9,358 nt of DNA from Flavobacteriaceae bacterium. Lineage in GTDB: Bacteria > Bacteroidota > Bacteroidia > Flavobacteriales > Flavobacteriaceae. Both the position numbers and the translations under genes were made by a program. Each line of letters opens with the position of its first letter. The first letter of the stretch is position 1. A model generated the notes under the pieces. It saw only the letters and a list, made by a program, of their open reading frames with translations, searched no databases and was not told the DNA's origin. Below are positions 1-6,553 of the stretch, in pieces. The DNA is taken from contig CANKLK010000086.1 of NCBI GenBank assembly GCA_947482805.1, positions 1 through 9,358 of the forward strand. Reading direction: 5' to 3'.

Positions 1-1
1 C

Positions 2-763
2 TTTATCATTAATTTTAAAACTAAAAAAGGGTTCTTAAGTTCTAACAGAGATGGAGGACAAGGAAGCGATGATATCTATAAATTTGTAGAAACAAAACCT
101 ATTTGGTGTGAGCAAATTCTACATGGTGTTATAACAGATGAAGATACAAAAGCAGTTTTACCCAATACCAAACTACAACTCTTTGATAACAAATTCAATA
201 AAATTAAAGAAACAACCTCTGACGCCGCAGGAAAATACGAATTCACCGAGGTGGAATGTGGCAAAAAATATTATGTAAGAGCTTCTCTTGAAGAGTATAC
301 AACAAAGGAAGTATCTGTAATTATTAAAAAAGAAACAGGAAAAACTGAACTTAATATTGAGCTTAAGACCGAAGGTTGTAAAGTTAAAATTGGTGATAAT
401 TTAGCAAATTGCTTCAAAATAAATATCATTTATTTTGATTTAGACAAATGGAATATCAGACCTGATGCAGCCATCGATTTATCGAAATTATTGGATGTGT
501 TAGAACAAAATCCATCAATGAAAATAAATATTCGTTCACATACCGATAGTAGAGCTTCTGATAAATACAATGATGTATTATCTAAAAACAGAGCAAAATC
601 AACTAAAGATTGGTTGATCAAAAACGGAATTTCCGCAGATCGTTTAACCTCTGAAGGTTTAGGTGAAAAAGAATTGGTAAACAAATGTGCAGATGATGTA
701 CAATGCTCAGAAGCAGAACATCAACTTAACAGACGTTCTGAATTTATAATTACGGCACTTTAA
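2..763 (+). CDS. OmpA-family envelope protein (PD40 / CRD / OmpA C-terminal domain), 5' partial
   Basis: This is the last 253 residues of a larger protein. The frame is open to the window edge, so the GTG at 251 is internal. Residues 11-28 carry a PD40 beta-propeller signature (FLSSNRDGGQGSDDIY). Residues about 35-122 resemble a carboxypeptidase-regulatory-like domain (GVITDEDTKAVLPNTKL, then DAAGKYEF). Residues about 139-250 are an OmpA C-terminal domain with the peptidoglycan-binding signature: HTDSR (Asp182), NRAKS (Arg197) and NRRSE near the end. In the family this domain binds peptidoglycan in the periplasm. The order PD40, CRD, OmpA, usually after TPR repeats, is that of PorE-like proteins of the type IX secretion system and many flavobacterial paralogues, often next to porP/sprF. 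That neighbourhood is outside the window, so a T9SS role is only a possibility. A strong terminator follows the stop codon. Confidence 0.93.
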   Translation, partial: FIINFKTKKGFLSSNRDGGQGSDDIYKFVETKPIWCEQILHGVITDEDTKAVLPNTKLQLFDNKFNKIKETTSDAAGKYEFTEVECGKKYYVRASLEEYTTKEVSVIIKKETGKTELNIELKTEGCKVKIGDNLANCFKINIIYFDLDKWNIRPDAAIDLSKLLDVLEQNPSMKINIRSHTDSRASDKYNDVLSKNRAKSTKDWLIKNGISADRLTSEGLGEKELVNKCADDVQCSEAEHQLNRRSEFIITAL

Positions 764-783
764 AAAGTAAAAACAATATTTTG

Positions 784-812
784 AAAGCACCCAGAAATGG
801 GTGCTTTTTTTT
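784..812 (+). terminator. Intrinsic terminator after the OmpA-family gene
   Basis: A perfect 10-bp stem, AAAGCACCCA (784-793) and TGGGTGCTTT (798-807), encloses a GAAA tetraloop. A run of eight T spans 805-812. It starts 20 bases after the OmpA-family stop codon and ends where the nhaA -7 element begins. Confidence 0.93.
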
Positions 813-819
813 ATCTTTG
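812..819 (+). promoter_or_regulatory. Bacteroidota-type -7 element for nhaA
   Basis: TATCTTTG matches TAnnTTTG exactly and lies 4 bases upstream of the nhaA ATG. Initiation a few bases downstream would give a leaderless or nearly leaderless mRNA. No TTTG-like -33 element is at the usual 17-23 base spacing, where the terminator stem sits instead; the nearest TTG (781-783) is 28 bases away. The identical octamer precedes the helicase gene. Confidence 0.6.
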
Positions 820-823
820 AAAT

Positions 824-1975
824 ATGAAAATCACCAAACTTTTCAAAGATTTTTTTGAAAGTGAAAAAGCAGGAGGATTTATATTAATTGCCTGTACACT
901 AATTTCCTTATTTTTAGCGAATTCCACTTGGAGTGAAAACTATTTACACATTTGGCACTTTCATTTAGGAAATTATCCGGTAGAACATTGGATAAATGAT
1001 GGACTAATGACCATTTTCTTTTTGTTAATTGGTTTGGAATTAGAACGCGAAATTTATGACGGAGAACTTTCCGATATCAAAAATGCATTACTGCCAATCT
1101 CAGGAGCACTTGGCGGAATGCTGCTTCCTGCCGGGTTGTTTTTACTTTTAAATTTTGGAACCAATACACAATCCGGAGCAGGAATTCCGATGGCAACCGA
1201 TATTGCTTTCGCATTAGGTATTTTATCTCTTTTAGGAAATAAAGTTCCCACTTCATTAAAAATATTCTTAACAGCTTTGGCAGTAATTGATGATTTAGGC
1301 GCAATTATGATAATTGCGATTTTCTATACAGGGGATTTAAATTGGATAAATCTAATCATTGCTTTATCCATTTTTGGAGGTTTGTTAATTTTAAACAGAT
1401 TGAAAGTTCACAACCTCATTCCTTATTTAATTGGAGGTATATTTATGTGGTATTTTATGCTGAATTCGGGAGTTCATGCCACAATTACGGGAGTTCTATT
1501 GGCATTTGCAATTCCGTTTAGTACAGGATGTAAAAAATCGCCATCCATAATTTTACAACATTTTTTACACAAACCTGTAGCCTATTTTATTCTCCCAATT
1601 TTTGCATTGGCCAATACTGCAATTATTATCAATTCCAATTGGCATTTTGCTTTGACTAATAATTATACATTAGGAATTGCTTTGGGACTAATTGTCGGAA
1701 AACCAATTGGAATTGCACTATTTAGCTATTTAGCAGTGAAATTAAAAGTTTGTAACCTTCCGGAAGACATCAATTGGAAAGCCATAATCGGAGTTGGATT
1801 TTTAGGAGGAATCGGATTTACCATGTCAATATTCATGACGCTTCTAGCCTTTCAGGATGGGAAACATATTGATAATTCCAAAATTATGATTTTGGTTTCT
1901 TCTTTAGTTGCTGGAACTTTAGGTTTATTATTTTTAAAATCTTTTTTGAAGAAGAATTATAATGAAAGTAATTGA
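824..1975 (+). CDS. nhaA: Na+/H+ antiporter NhaA
   Basis: A 383-residue inner-membrane antiporter, close to the usual NhaA length. In the characterised E. coli protein NhaA exchanges two protons inward for one sodium or lithium ion outward, for sodium and alkaline-pH tolerance. The sequence is a series of hydrophobic helices with the family hallmarks: ATDIAFALG (Asp126, equivalent to E. coli Asp133), AVIDDLGAI with the ion-binding pair Asp156/Asp157 (E. coli Asp163/Asp164), GKPIG with Lys293 (E. coli Lys300), and the glycine-rich GFLGGIGFTMSIF near residue 326. The N-terminal FKDFFESEKAGGFIL is also typical. The ATG at 824 fits the family N-terminus and sits directly after the -7 element, so the transcript should be almost leaderless. 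It appears monocistronic, between a terminator upstream and convergent corA downstream. Confidence 0.97.
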   Translation: MKITKLFKDFFESEKAGGFILIACTLISLFLANSTWSENYLHIWHFHLGNYPVEHWINDGLMTIFFLLIGLELEREIYDGELSDIKNALLPISGALGGMLLPAGLFLLLNFGTNTQSGAGIPMATDIAFALGILSLLGNKVPTSLKIFLTALAVIDDLGAIMIIAIFYTGDLNWINLIIALSIFGGLLILNRLKVHNLIPYLIGGIFMWYFMLNSGVHATITGVLLAFAIPFSTGCKKSPSIILQHFLHKPVAYFILPIFALANTAIIINSNWHFALTNNYTLGIALGLIVGKPIGIALFSYLAVKLKVCNLPEDINWKAIIGVGFLGGIGFTMSIFMTLLAFQDGKHIDNSKIMILVSSLVAGTLGLLFLKSFLKKNYNESN

Positions 1976-1992
1976 TAATTGTTAATTGATTA
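1969..1992. repeat. AT-rich heptameric tandem repeat at the nhaA/corA junction
   Basis: Three consecutive 7-base units fit TAATTGW (1969-1975, 1976-1982, 1983-1989), followed by a degraded fourth beginning TTAAT. The first unit contains the nhaA TGA stop, and the corA stop starts right after the third. The 14-base gap is therefore all repeat, and no intrinsic terminator is seen for either gene. Confidence 0.75.
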
Positions 1993-3060
1993 ATACCAAT
2001 TCCTTCTTTTGAAATAATAAATCATACCCAAAAGCAATAAAAGCATACATCCCAAAATAATAAAGTATCCGTATTTCCAGTGTAATTCTGGCATATTATC
2101 GAAATTCATTCCGTAAATACCAACAATAAAAGTTAGCGGCATGAAGAAAACCGAAACTACAGTCAAGGTTTTCATTACTTCATTCATCTTGTGGTTTTGG
2201 GTCGAAAAGTAAAAATTCGAGGCACTATCGAGAGAGATTAAATCATATTCAATTTGCTCTAAAAGCTCCAAACTTTTTTGATGTAAACGTTCAAAAAAGC
2301 TGTAATTATCATGCTCGATAGCATTGAAAACATTATCGTCTTTAATACTTTTTATCGAGTATAAAGAATCCCGTAACGGAATAATAGAACGTTTTAAAAA
2401 GTTATAATTATCCCGATGTTTCTCAATTTGCTCTAAAATTTTTGGATTGGTACTAGTCTTTGACAAATTAATTAACTCCTCAACTCTATCTTCTTCACTT
2501 TCGATTGTAATGTAAAAATTTTCCATAACAGCATCGAGTAATAAATATAATAGATAATCGGCTTTTTTGTCTCTTACAATTCCAGAATGTGTAGTGATGC
2601 GTTCTCGAATGTGCGTAAAAAAATCACTTCTTTTTTCCTGAAATGAAACCAATATTCCATTCTTCAATAGAAAACTAATCTGCTCAATATTTATGTTATC
2701 ACTATTCTCAATGGGTAATAAGGATTTGATGTTAAAAAACAAAACATCGTGATATTCATCTAACTTCGTTCGTTTGGTCGTATTTAGAATATCGCCAAGC
2801 ATAAAATTATCCACATTCAAATATTCACCAACCGATTTGATAATTTCAATATCATTCAACCCGTGAATATTTAGCCAATTAACTTTCGAATTATCGAAAC
2901 ACTTATTTAATTGCGCCGTTCTAAATTCGGCATACTCTGTCAAATCATTGGTATCATAAACAAACAATTGCATTTCTGTTTTTATCGATTTATGACTTCC
3001 CGTGTATTCTAAAATAGTCGGCTGAACTTTTCTTCCTTTTTTGTATTTAATTTTTCTCAC
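1990..3060 (-). CDS. corA: Magnesium/cobalt transporter CorA
   Basis: A 356-residue CorA-family channel for Mg2+ and other divalent cations in the inner membrane. About 295 residues form the soluble cytoplasmic domain, ending in a long charged helical region (about 180-290) that fits the CorA stalk helix. Two C-terminal membrane segments follow, about 299-315 and 331-349. The first ends in the selectivity signature YGMNF (GMN at 317-319), followed by DNMPEL in the periplasmic loop. The C-terminus is short and basic (KRRNWY), as is common in CorA. The start is a GTG at 3060-3058; an in-frame stop lies 15 bases upstream and no ATG occurs before Met30, and the basic N-terminus MRKIKYKKGRKVQP looks native. 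The gene converges on nhaA (14-base gap) and is divergent from hutI. No clear -7 element was found for it. Confidence 0.96.
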   Translation of the reverse strand: MRKIKYKKGRKVQPTILEYTGSHKSIKTEMQLFVYDTNDLTEYAEFRTAQLNKCFDNSKVNWLNIHGLNDIEIIKSVGEYLNVDNFMLGDILNTTKRTKLDEYHDVLFFNIKSLLPIENSDNINIEQISFLLKNGILVSFQEKRSDFFTHIRERITTHSGIVRDKKADYLLYLLLDAVMENFYITIESEEDRVEELINLSKTSTNPKILEQIEKHRDNYNFLKRSIIPLRDSLYSIKSIKDDNVFNAIEHDNYSFFERLHQKSLELLEQIEYDLISLDSASNFYFSTQNHKMNEVMKTLTVVSVFFMPLTFIVGIYGMNFDNMPELHWKYGYFIILGCMLLLLLGMIYYFKRRNWY

Positions 3061-3074
3061 TAATTCTAAATTTG
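3040..3074 (+). promoter_or_regulatory. Candidate promoter for hutI (-33 TTTG, -7 TAAATTTG)
   Basis: TTTG at 3040-3043 and TAAATTTG at 3067-3074 are 23 bases apart, the upper end of the spacing reported for flavobacterial promoters. Initiation near 3080 gives a leader of about 50 bases. The -33 element lies inside the 5' end of antiparallel corA. A weaker alternative -7, TATTTTTA at 3107-3114, is closer to the start codon. Confidence 0.5.
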
Positions 3075-3128
3075 TTTAAATTTAATACTATTTCTTTTTT
3101 TAGAACTATTTTTACCAAAAATCATTTT

Positions 3129-4364
3129 ATGCAAACGTTAATCATCAACATAAAAGAACTGCTTCAAGTTAGAGAAACTCCGCTAGATAAAGTTTCTGGA
3201 AACGAAATGGCAATTTTACCTACAATCAAAAATGCGTATTTGTTGATAGAAAATGATTTGATTGCTGCTTTTGGTCCAATGGAAAACTGTCCCAAAATAA
3301 ACGCTGATAATTCGATTGATGCTACCGGAAAAATGATTTTACCATCCTGGTGCGATAGCCATACACATATTGTTTATGTTGGCAATCGCGAACAGGAATT
3401 TGTTGATAGAATTAATGGTTTGACCTATGAAGAAATTGCCAATCGTGGTGGAGGAATATTAAATTCTGCAAAAAAACTAAACAAAGCTTCAGAATTAGAA
3501 ATTTACAACCAATCCAAAAAAAGACTAGAAGAAGTCATAACACAAGGAACAGGTGCAATAGAAATCAAATCGGGTTATGGATTAACCGTTGATGGCGAAT
3601 TAAAAATGCTTCGCGTAATTAAAAAACTAGCTGAAAATTATCCTGTAACTATTAAAGCAACTTTCCTTGGTGCTCATGCTTTTCCTTTAGCTTACAAAGA
3701 AAATCATGCCGGGTATATTGATTTATTGATTAATGAAATGTTACCCAAGATTGCAGAAGAAAATTTGGCTGATTATATTGATGCTTTTTGTGAAACGGGT
3801 TATTTTTCAGTAGCAGAAACCGAACGAATTATGAACGCCGGAAAACAATATGGTTTGCGTTCCAAAATCCATGTCAATCAATTTACAGCCATAAATGGTA
3901 TAGCTGTATGTGTAAAACACAACGCACTTTCTGTCGATCATTTAGAAATTGTAACCGATGAAGATATTGAAGTTTTAAAAAATACTGAAACTATGCCTGT
4001 AGCATTACCAAGCTGTTCTTATTTTATCAGCATTCCATATACACCGGCACGAAAAATGATCTCCGCTGGCTTGCCTCTTGCCTTAGCTTCGGATTTTAAC
4101 CCGGGAACTTCGCCTTCCGGAAATATGAATTTTGTGGTGGCAACGGCGTGTATCAAAATGAAAATGACACCCGAAGAAGCTATTAATGCTGCCACTTTAA
4201 ATGGTGCTTATGCAATGGGAATTTCGGATACTCATGGAAGTATAACTGTTGGTAAAAAAGCGAATCTCATCATTACAAAGCCTTTGAACTCTTATTATGA
4301 ATTGCCTTATAATTTTGGCACCGATTTAATTGAACAAGTGTTGTTAAATGGAAAGTTAATTTGA
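3129..4364 (+). CDS. hutI: Imidazolonepropionase
   Basis: HutI hydrolyses 4-imidazolone-5-propionate to N-formimidoyl-L-glutamate, the third step of histidine degradation, in the cytoplasm. It is a metal-dependent amidohydrolase of 411 residues, normal for the family. Visible metal and active-site motifs are SHTH (His78, His80), LGAHAFP (His183), KIHVNQF (His248), SVDHLE (His271) and ASDFNPGTSPSG (Asp322). The substrate-site signature RGGGI (106-110) and the EIKSGYGL block (145-152) are also present. The ATG at 3129 is chosen over an in-frame TTG at 3072, because that TTG lies inside the putative -7 element and would add 19 residues unlike the family. hutG follows about 1 kb downstream on the same strand, separated by an antisense gene. 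No plus-strand terminator is visible after the stop. Confidence 0.97.
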   Translation: MQTLIINIKELLQVRETPLDKVSGNEMAILPTIKNAYLLIENDLIAAFGPMENCPKINADNSIDATGKMILPSWCDSHTHIVYVGNREQEFVDRINGLTYEEIANRGGGILNSAKKLNKASELEIYNQSKKRLEEVITQGTGAIEIKSGYGLTVDGELKMLRVIKKLAENYPVTIKATFLGAHAFPLAYKENHAGYIDLLINEMLPKIAEENLADYIDAFCETGYFSVAETERIMNAGKQYGLRSKIHVNQFTAINGIAVCVKHNALSVDHLEIVTDEDIEVLKNTETMPVALPSCSYFISIPYTPARKMISAGLPLALASDFNPGTSPSGNMNFVVATACIKMKMTPEEAINAATLNGAYAMGISDTHGSITVGKKANLIITKPLNSYYELPYNFGTDLIEQVLLNGKLI

Positions 4365-4396
4365 TAAAAAAATCCCCCCGTTATAACGAGAGGATT
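4365..4396 (-). terminator. Intrinsic terminator for the coiled-coil gene (minus strand)
   Basis: Read on the minus strand, AATCCTCTCGTTA pairs with TAACGGGGGGATT over 13 positions, two of them G-U wobbles, and runs into a T-tract (TTTTTTTA). It begins 22 bases beyond the stop of the minus-strand gene. On the plus strand the wobbles become C-A mismatches and there is no T-tract, so it should act mainly in the minus direction. Confidence 0.85.
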
Positions 4397-4418
4397 AGTC
4401 ATTTAAATAAGATAGTGA

Positions 4419-5303
4419 TTATCGTAAACTAAAGCTGCTTTTTGAAACCAATTCTCCTTTGTCAAACACATTTACAAAATAAGTTCCTTTAGCAAAATCT
4501 TTTCCTGGTAATTGTTCTGAAACTTCCACCGTTTTATTTTCGTATTTTACTGTTGTGGTAAAGCTATACGTTAGCGAGGTTTCCCCAAATGAAATCGTTG
4601 CTTTATCACCCAAAACATTATTTTTAGAATCAATTACCTGAACATAATAAGTCTTGTCACCAGATTTAGCAATTTTATTTTCGGCTATTGTAAAGTTAAC
4701 TTTAAGCATGTCAGTACTACTTGCTCTGTCAGTTGCAATTTGTTTTCCTGAACTTCTCACTTTATAAGAAGCTGTTTTTAAATTGGTAATTGATAATTTA
4801 GATCCTAGCTCAACTTTTTTGGCTAAATCTTCATTTTGACCAACTAGAACCTGATTGTATTTTTTGTTATCTTCCAATACTACTGTTGTACTATCCAAAT
4901 TTGTGGTTAGGGTTTGATTTTGTTTTTTCAAAACAGCAACTTCCTGCAACAAATTTTGCATTTTTTGCTCCATTGCTTTATACTGCGTTTTGTATTTCTG
5001 CAAAGATGCATTGTCACCTTTAGACGCTTTTAAATCTGCCATAAGTTGTACTACTTTGTCTCTTTCAGCAATCAACTCATCCGACATAATGGTATTTTCT
5101 GCAATAGCTACATCATAATTAGTCTTCAAATCTGCCAAATCCTTTAACACAGATTCTTTTTCAGATTTTACATTGGTAACTGTAGTTTGTAACGTCTTTG
5201 CGTCAGACGTTAGTTTAAAAATGTAAATTAAACTACCTATTAATAAAATAGCTAATACTGCAATAATAGCTTTTAGTTTCGAATGATTGTCTTGATTTTG
5301 CAT
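4419..5303 (-). CDS. Membrane-anchored coiled-coil protein of unknown function
   Basis: I do not recognise a named family. The 294-residue protein has a short polar N-terminus, one hydrophobic segment at about 11-29 (AIIAVLAILLIGSLIYIF), and a long charged helical stretch at about 33-165 with heptad-like spacing that should form a coiled coil. A C-terminal domain (about 170-294) rich in alternating hydrophobic and polar residues suggests a beta-sandwich (KVNFTIAENK, TYYVQVIDSKNNVLG, GTYFVNVFDKGELV). The layout implies a bitopic inner-membrane protein with coil and C-terminal domain in the periplasm, though it could be a tethered lipid-free envelope protein. No catalytic or lipobox motif is visible. 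The gene sits antisense between hutI and hutG and ends at its own terminator. A weak -7-like TACCTTTC lies on the minus strand at 5359-5352. Machine labels such as chromosome segregation protein would be coiled-coil artefacts. Confidence 0.88.
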   Translation of the reverse strand: MQNQDNHSKLKAIIAVLAILLIGSLIYIFKLTSDAKTLQTTVTNVKSEKESVLKDLADLKTNYDVAIAENTIMSDELIAERDKVVQLMADLKASKGDNASLQKYKTQYKAMEQKMQNLLQEVAVLKKQNQTLTTNLDSTTVVLEDNKKYNQVLVGQNEDLAKKVELGSKLSITNLKTASYKVRSSGKQIATDRASSTDMLKVNFTIAENKIAKSGDKTYYVQVIDSKNNVLGDKATISFGETSLTYSFTTTVKYENKTVEVSEQLPGKDFAKGTYFVNVFDKGELVSKSSFSLR

Positions 5304-5333
5304 GTGCTAATTTTATTTGTTATGTAATGTCAC

Positions 5334-5348
5334 ACTATTTAATATAGT
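5334..5348. promoter_or_regulatory. Short inverted repeat in the divergent gap upstream of hutG
   Basis: ACTAT (5334-5338) and ATAGT (5344-5348) flank a 5-base centre. It lies about 25 bases upstream of the hutG -7 element and 30 bases upstream of the divergent coiled-coil gene start, a plausible operator position. In AT-rich DNA a 5-bp palindrome is expected by chance fairly often. Confidence 0.2.
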
Positions 5349-5372
5349 AACGAAAGGTAAACAATTTTATTA

Positions 5373-5380
5373 TATTTTTG
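5373..5380 (+). promoter_or_regulatory. Bacteroidota-type -7 element for hutG
   Basis: TATTTTTG fits TAnnTTTG exactly, 17 bases before the hutG ATG, predicting a leader of roughly 10-13 bases. No TTTG-like -33 element is present at 17-23 bases upstream. Its position rules out the in-frame TTG at 5317 as the translational start. Confidence 0.55.
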
Positions 5381-5397
5381 GTGAAATATTATTTCAG

Positions 5398-6435
5398 ATG
5401 GAGAATATAATTCCGTTTTCAATTACCGATTTAGCTAAAGTAACCAACCACCGAAGTGGTGAAGTGAAATTTGGCGAAAAAATGCTAACCATTCCCAAAG
5501 GCGAGAATTATCATGACTATTTGAAAAACTGCGAAGCACAATATGTACTGTTTGGAATTCCAGAAGATGTTGGTATTCGAGCGAATTTTGGTCGCCCAGG
5601 TGCAAATTCAGCATGGAAAAGTGCCATTGCAAGCATAGCAAACATTCAGCACAATCGTTTTTGTAAAGGAAGTCAAATTTTAGTTTTAGGGTCTCTCGAT
5701 GTTGCTGAAGAAATGGAAGCCGCAAAAGATTTAAATTTCCACAATACGGCAGACCGAAAAAAATTAAGTTCTCTTGTTGAAAAAATTGATAAAGAAGTTG
5801 TGCACATTGTTAGTTGTATTATAAAATACGGGAAAATCCCAATAATAATTGGTGGTGGACACAATAATGCTTATGGAAATATAAAAGGAACTGCTCTCGG
5901 ATTAGGAAAACCAATAAATGCCATCAATTTTGATGCGCATTCCGATTTCAGAATTCTGGAAGGAAGACATAGTGGTAACGGTTTTTCGTATGCATATGAA
6001 GAAGGTTTTCTGAAGAAATATTTCATCTTTGGGTTACACGAAAATTATACTTCGAAAAACGTACTCGATAATTTGAAGAATATAGAAGAACGAGTAACCT
6101 TTAATACTTATGATGAAATCAAAGTACGTCAACAAAAAAACTTTCAGCAAGAGTTAAATACAGCGATTGAATTTATTAAAAACGATTCATATGGTATCGA
6201 AATCGATTTGGATGCTTTACCAAATATTGCCAGTAGTGCCATGACCATGAGTGGTTTTTCGGTAGAAGAATTGCGCCAGTTTGTTTACTTTTTTGGAAAA
6301 CATAAAAATGCAGCTTATCTACATATTTGCGAAGGCGCACCCGATTTGGGTGAAGAAAAAAACAATCATCTTATCGGAAAACTGATTGGGTATTTGGTTA
6401 CCGACTTTATTAAATCGAGAAAGGAATTGATTTAG
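5398..6435 (+). CDS. hutG: Formimidoylglutamase (arginase/ureohydrolase family)
   Basis: Predicted to hydrolyse N-formimidoyl-L-glutamate to L-glutamate and formamide, the last step of histidine degradation, as a cytoplasmic binuclear manganese enzyme. The 345-residue protein has the ureohydrolase metal motifs in order: GGGHNNAYG (His155), NFDAHSDFR (Asp179, His181, Asp183) and EIDLDAL (Asp270, Asp272). The region after the second motif (EGRHSGNGFSYA) resembles the substrate loop seen in this family. The third motif reads EIDLDALPN rather than the classical SxDxDxxDP of arginases, which points to the divergent bacteroidotal branch. Arginase or another ureohydrolase specificity cannot be excluded from sequence alone, but nearby hutI favours HutG. 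The ATG at 5398 is chosen because the upstream in-frame TTG (5317) precedes the -7 element and would add 27 non-conserved residues. Confidence 0.9.
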   Translation: MENIIPFSITDLAKVTNHRSGEVKFGEKMLTIPKGENYHDYLKNCEAQYVLFGIPEDVGIRANFGRPGANSAWKSAIASIANIQHNRFCKGSQILVLGSLDVAEEMEAAKDLNFHNTADRKKLSSLVEKIDKEVVHIVSCIIKYGKIPIIIGGGHNNAYGNIKGTALGLGKPINAINFDAHSDFRILEGRHSGNGFSYAYEEGFLKKYFIFGLHENYTSKNVLDNLKNIEERVTFNTYDEIKVRQQKNFQQELNTAIEFIKNDSYGIEIDLDALPNIASSAMTMSGFSVEELRQFVYFFGKHKNAAYLHICEGAPDLGEEKNNHLIGKLIGYLVTDFIKSRKELI

Positions 6436-6440
6436 ATGAT

Positions 6441-6507
6441 GGTTTCGGGTTATGGGTTTCGGGTTCAAAACATAGAAAACCCGCAACACGCAACACCTAA
6501 CCAATAA
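6441..6507. repeat. Degenerate heptameric repeats in opposite orientations between hutG and the helicase gene
   Basis: Positions 6441-6468 are four 7-base units, three fitting GGTTNNG and the fourth beginning GGTT. Positions 6480-6507 are four further 7-base units on the opposite strand sense, beginning CCCGCAA and CACGCAA and then decaying. The reverse complement of the left array is AACCCGN-like, the same as the right array, so the locus is an inverted pair of one heptad family. CGGGTT (6460-6465) can pair with AACCCG (6478-6483), but no T-tract follows. Confidence 0.72.
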
Positions 6508-6512
6508 AACCC

Positions 6513-6520
6513 TATCTTTG
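6513..6520 (+). promoter_or_regulatory. Bacteroidota-type -7 element for the DEAD-box helicase gene
   Basis: TATCTTTG, identical to the nhaA element, ends 33 bases before the ATG. Initiation near 6525 gives a leader of almost 30 bases that is largely the hairpin at 6526-6546. No -33 TTTG is visible; the expected place falls in the heptameric repeats. Confidence 0.6.
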
Positions 6521-6525
6521 CCTCG

Positions 6526-6546
6526 ACTTACTACTTAACAGTAAGT
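6526..6546 (+). promoter_or_regulatory. Leader hairpin immediately upstream of the helicase start
   Basis: ACTTACT (6526-6532) and AGTAAGT (6540-6546) form a perfect 7-bp stem with a 7-base loop, ending 7 bases before the ATG. At the predicted transcription start it would form the 5' end of the mRNA. It could affect mRNA stability or ribosome access, or be a protein-binding palindrome. The function is inferred from position only. Confidence 0.45.
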
Positions 6547-6553
6547 ATATTAT

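Noticed and set aside
251..253. GTG as the start of a short OmpA-domain protein
   Set aside because: The same frame is open to the left edge and encodes a PD40 motif and most of a CRD-like domain, so the gene is truncated by the window.
3072..3128. Upstream TTG extension of hutI by 19 residues
   Set aside because: The TTG is part of a TAAATTTG -7-like element and the added residues are not like the HutI N-terminus; the ATG at 3129 fits the family length.
4371..4396. Terminator for hutI on the plus strand
   Set aside because: On this strand the stem has two C-A mismatches and is not followed by a T-tract; it fits the minus-strand gene instead.
5317..5397. Upstream TTG extension of hutG by 27 residues
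   Set aside because: It would start upstream of a perfect -7 element, and the added residues do not look like a ureohydrolase N-terminus.
5435..5725. 96-codon minus-strand frame inside hutG
   Set aside because: A shadow of a well-conserved gene on the other strand, with no recognisable protein features.
6441..6507. Possible CRISPR-like or IS-end structure in the heptameric block
   Set aside because: Units are only 7 bases and contiguous without spacers; no transposase, target duplication or cas gene is nearby.
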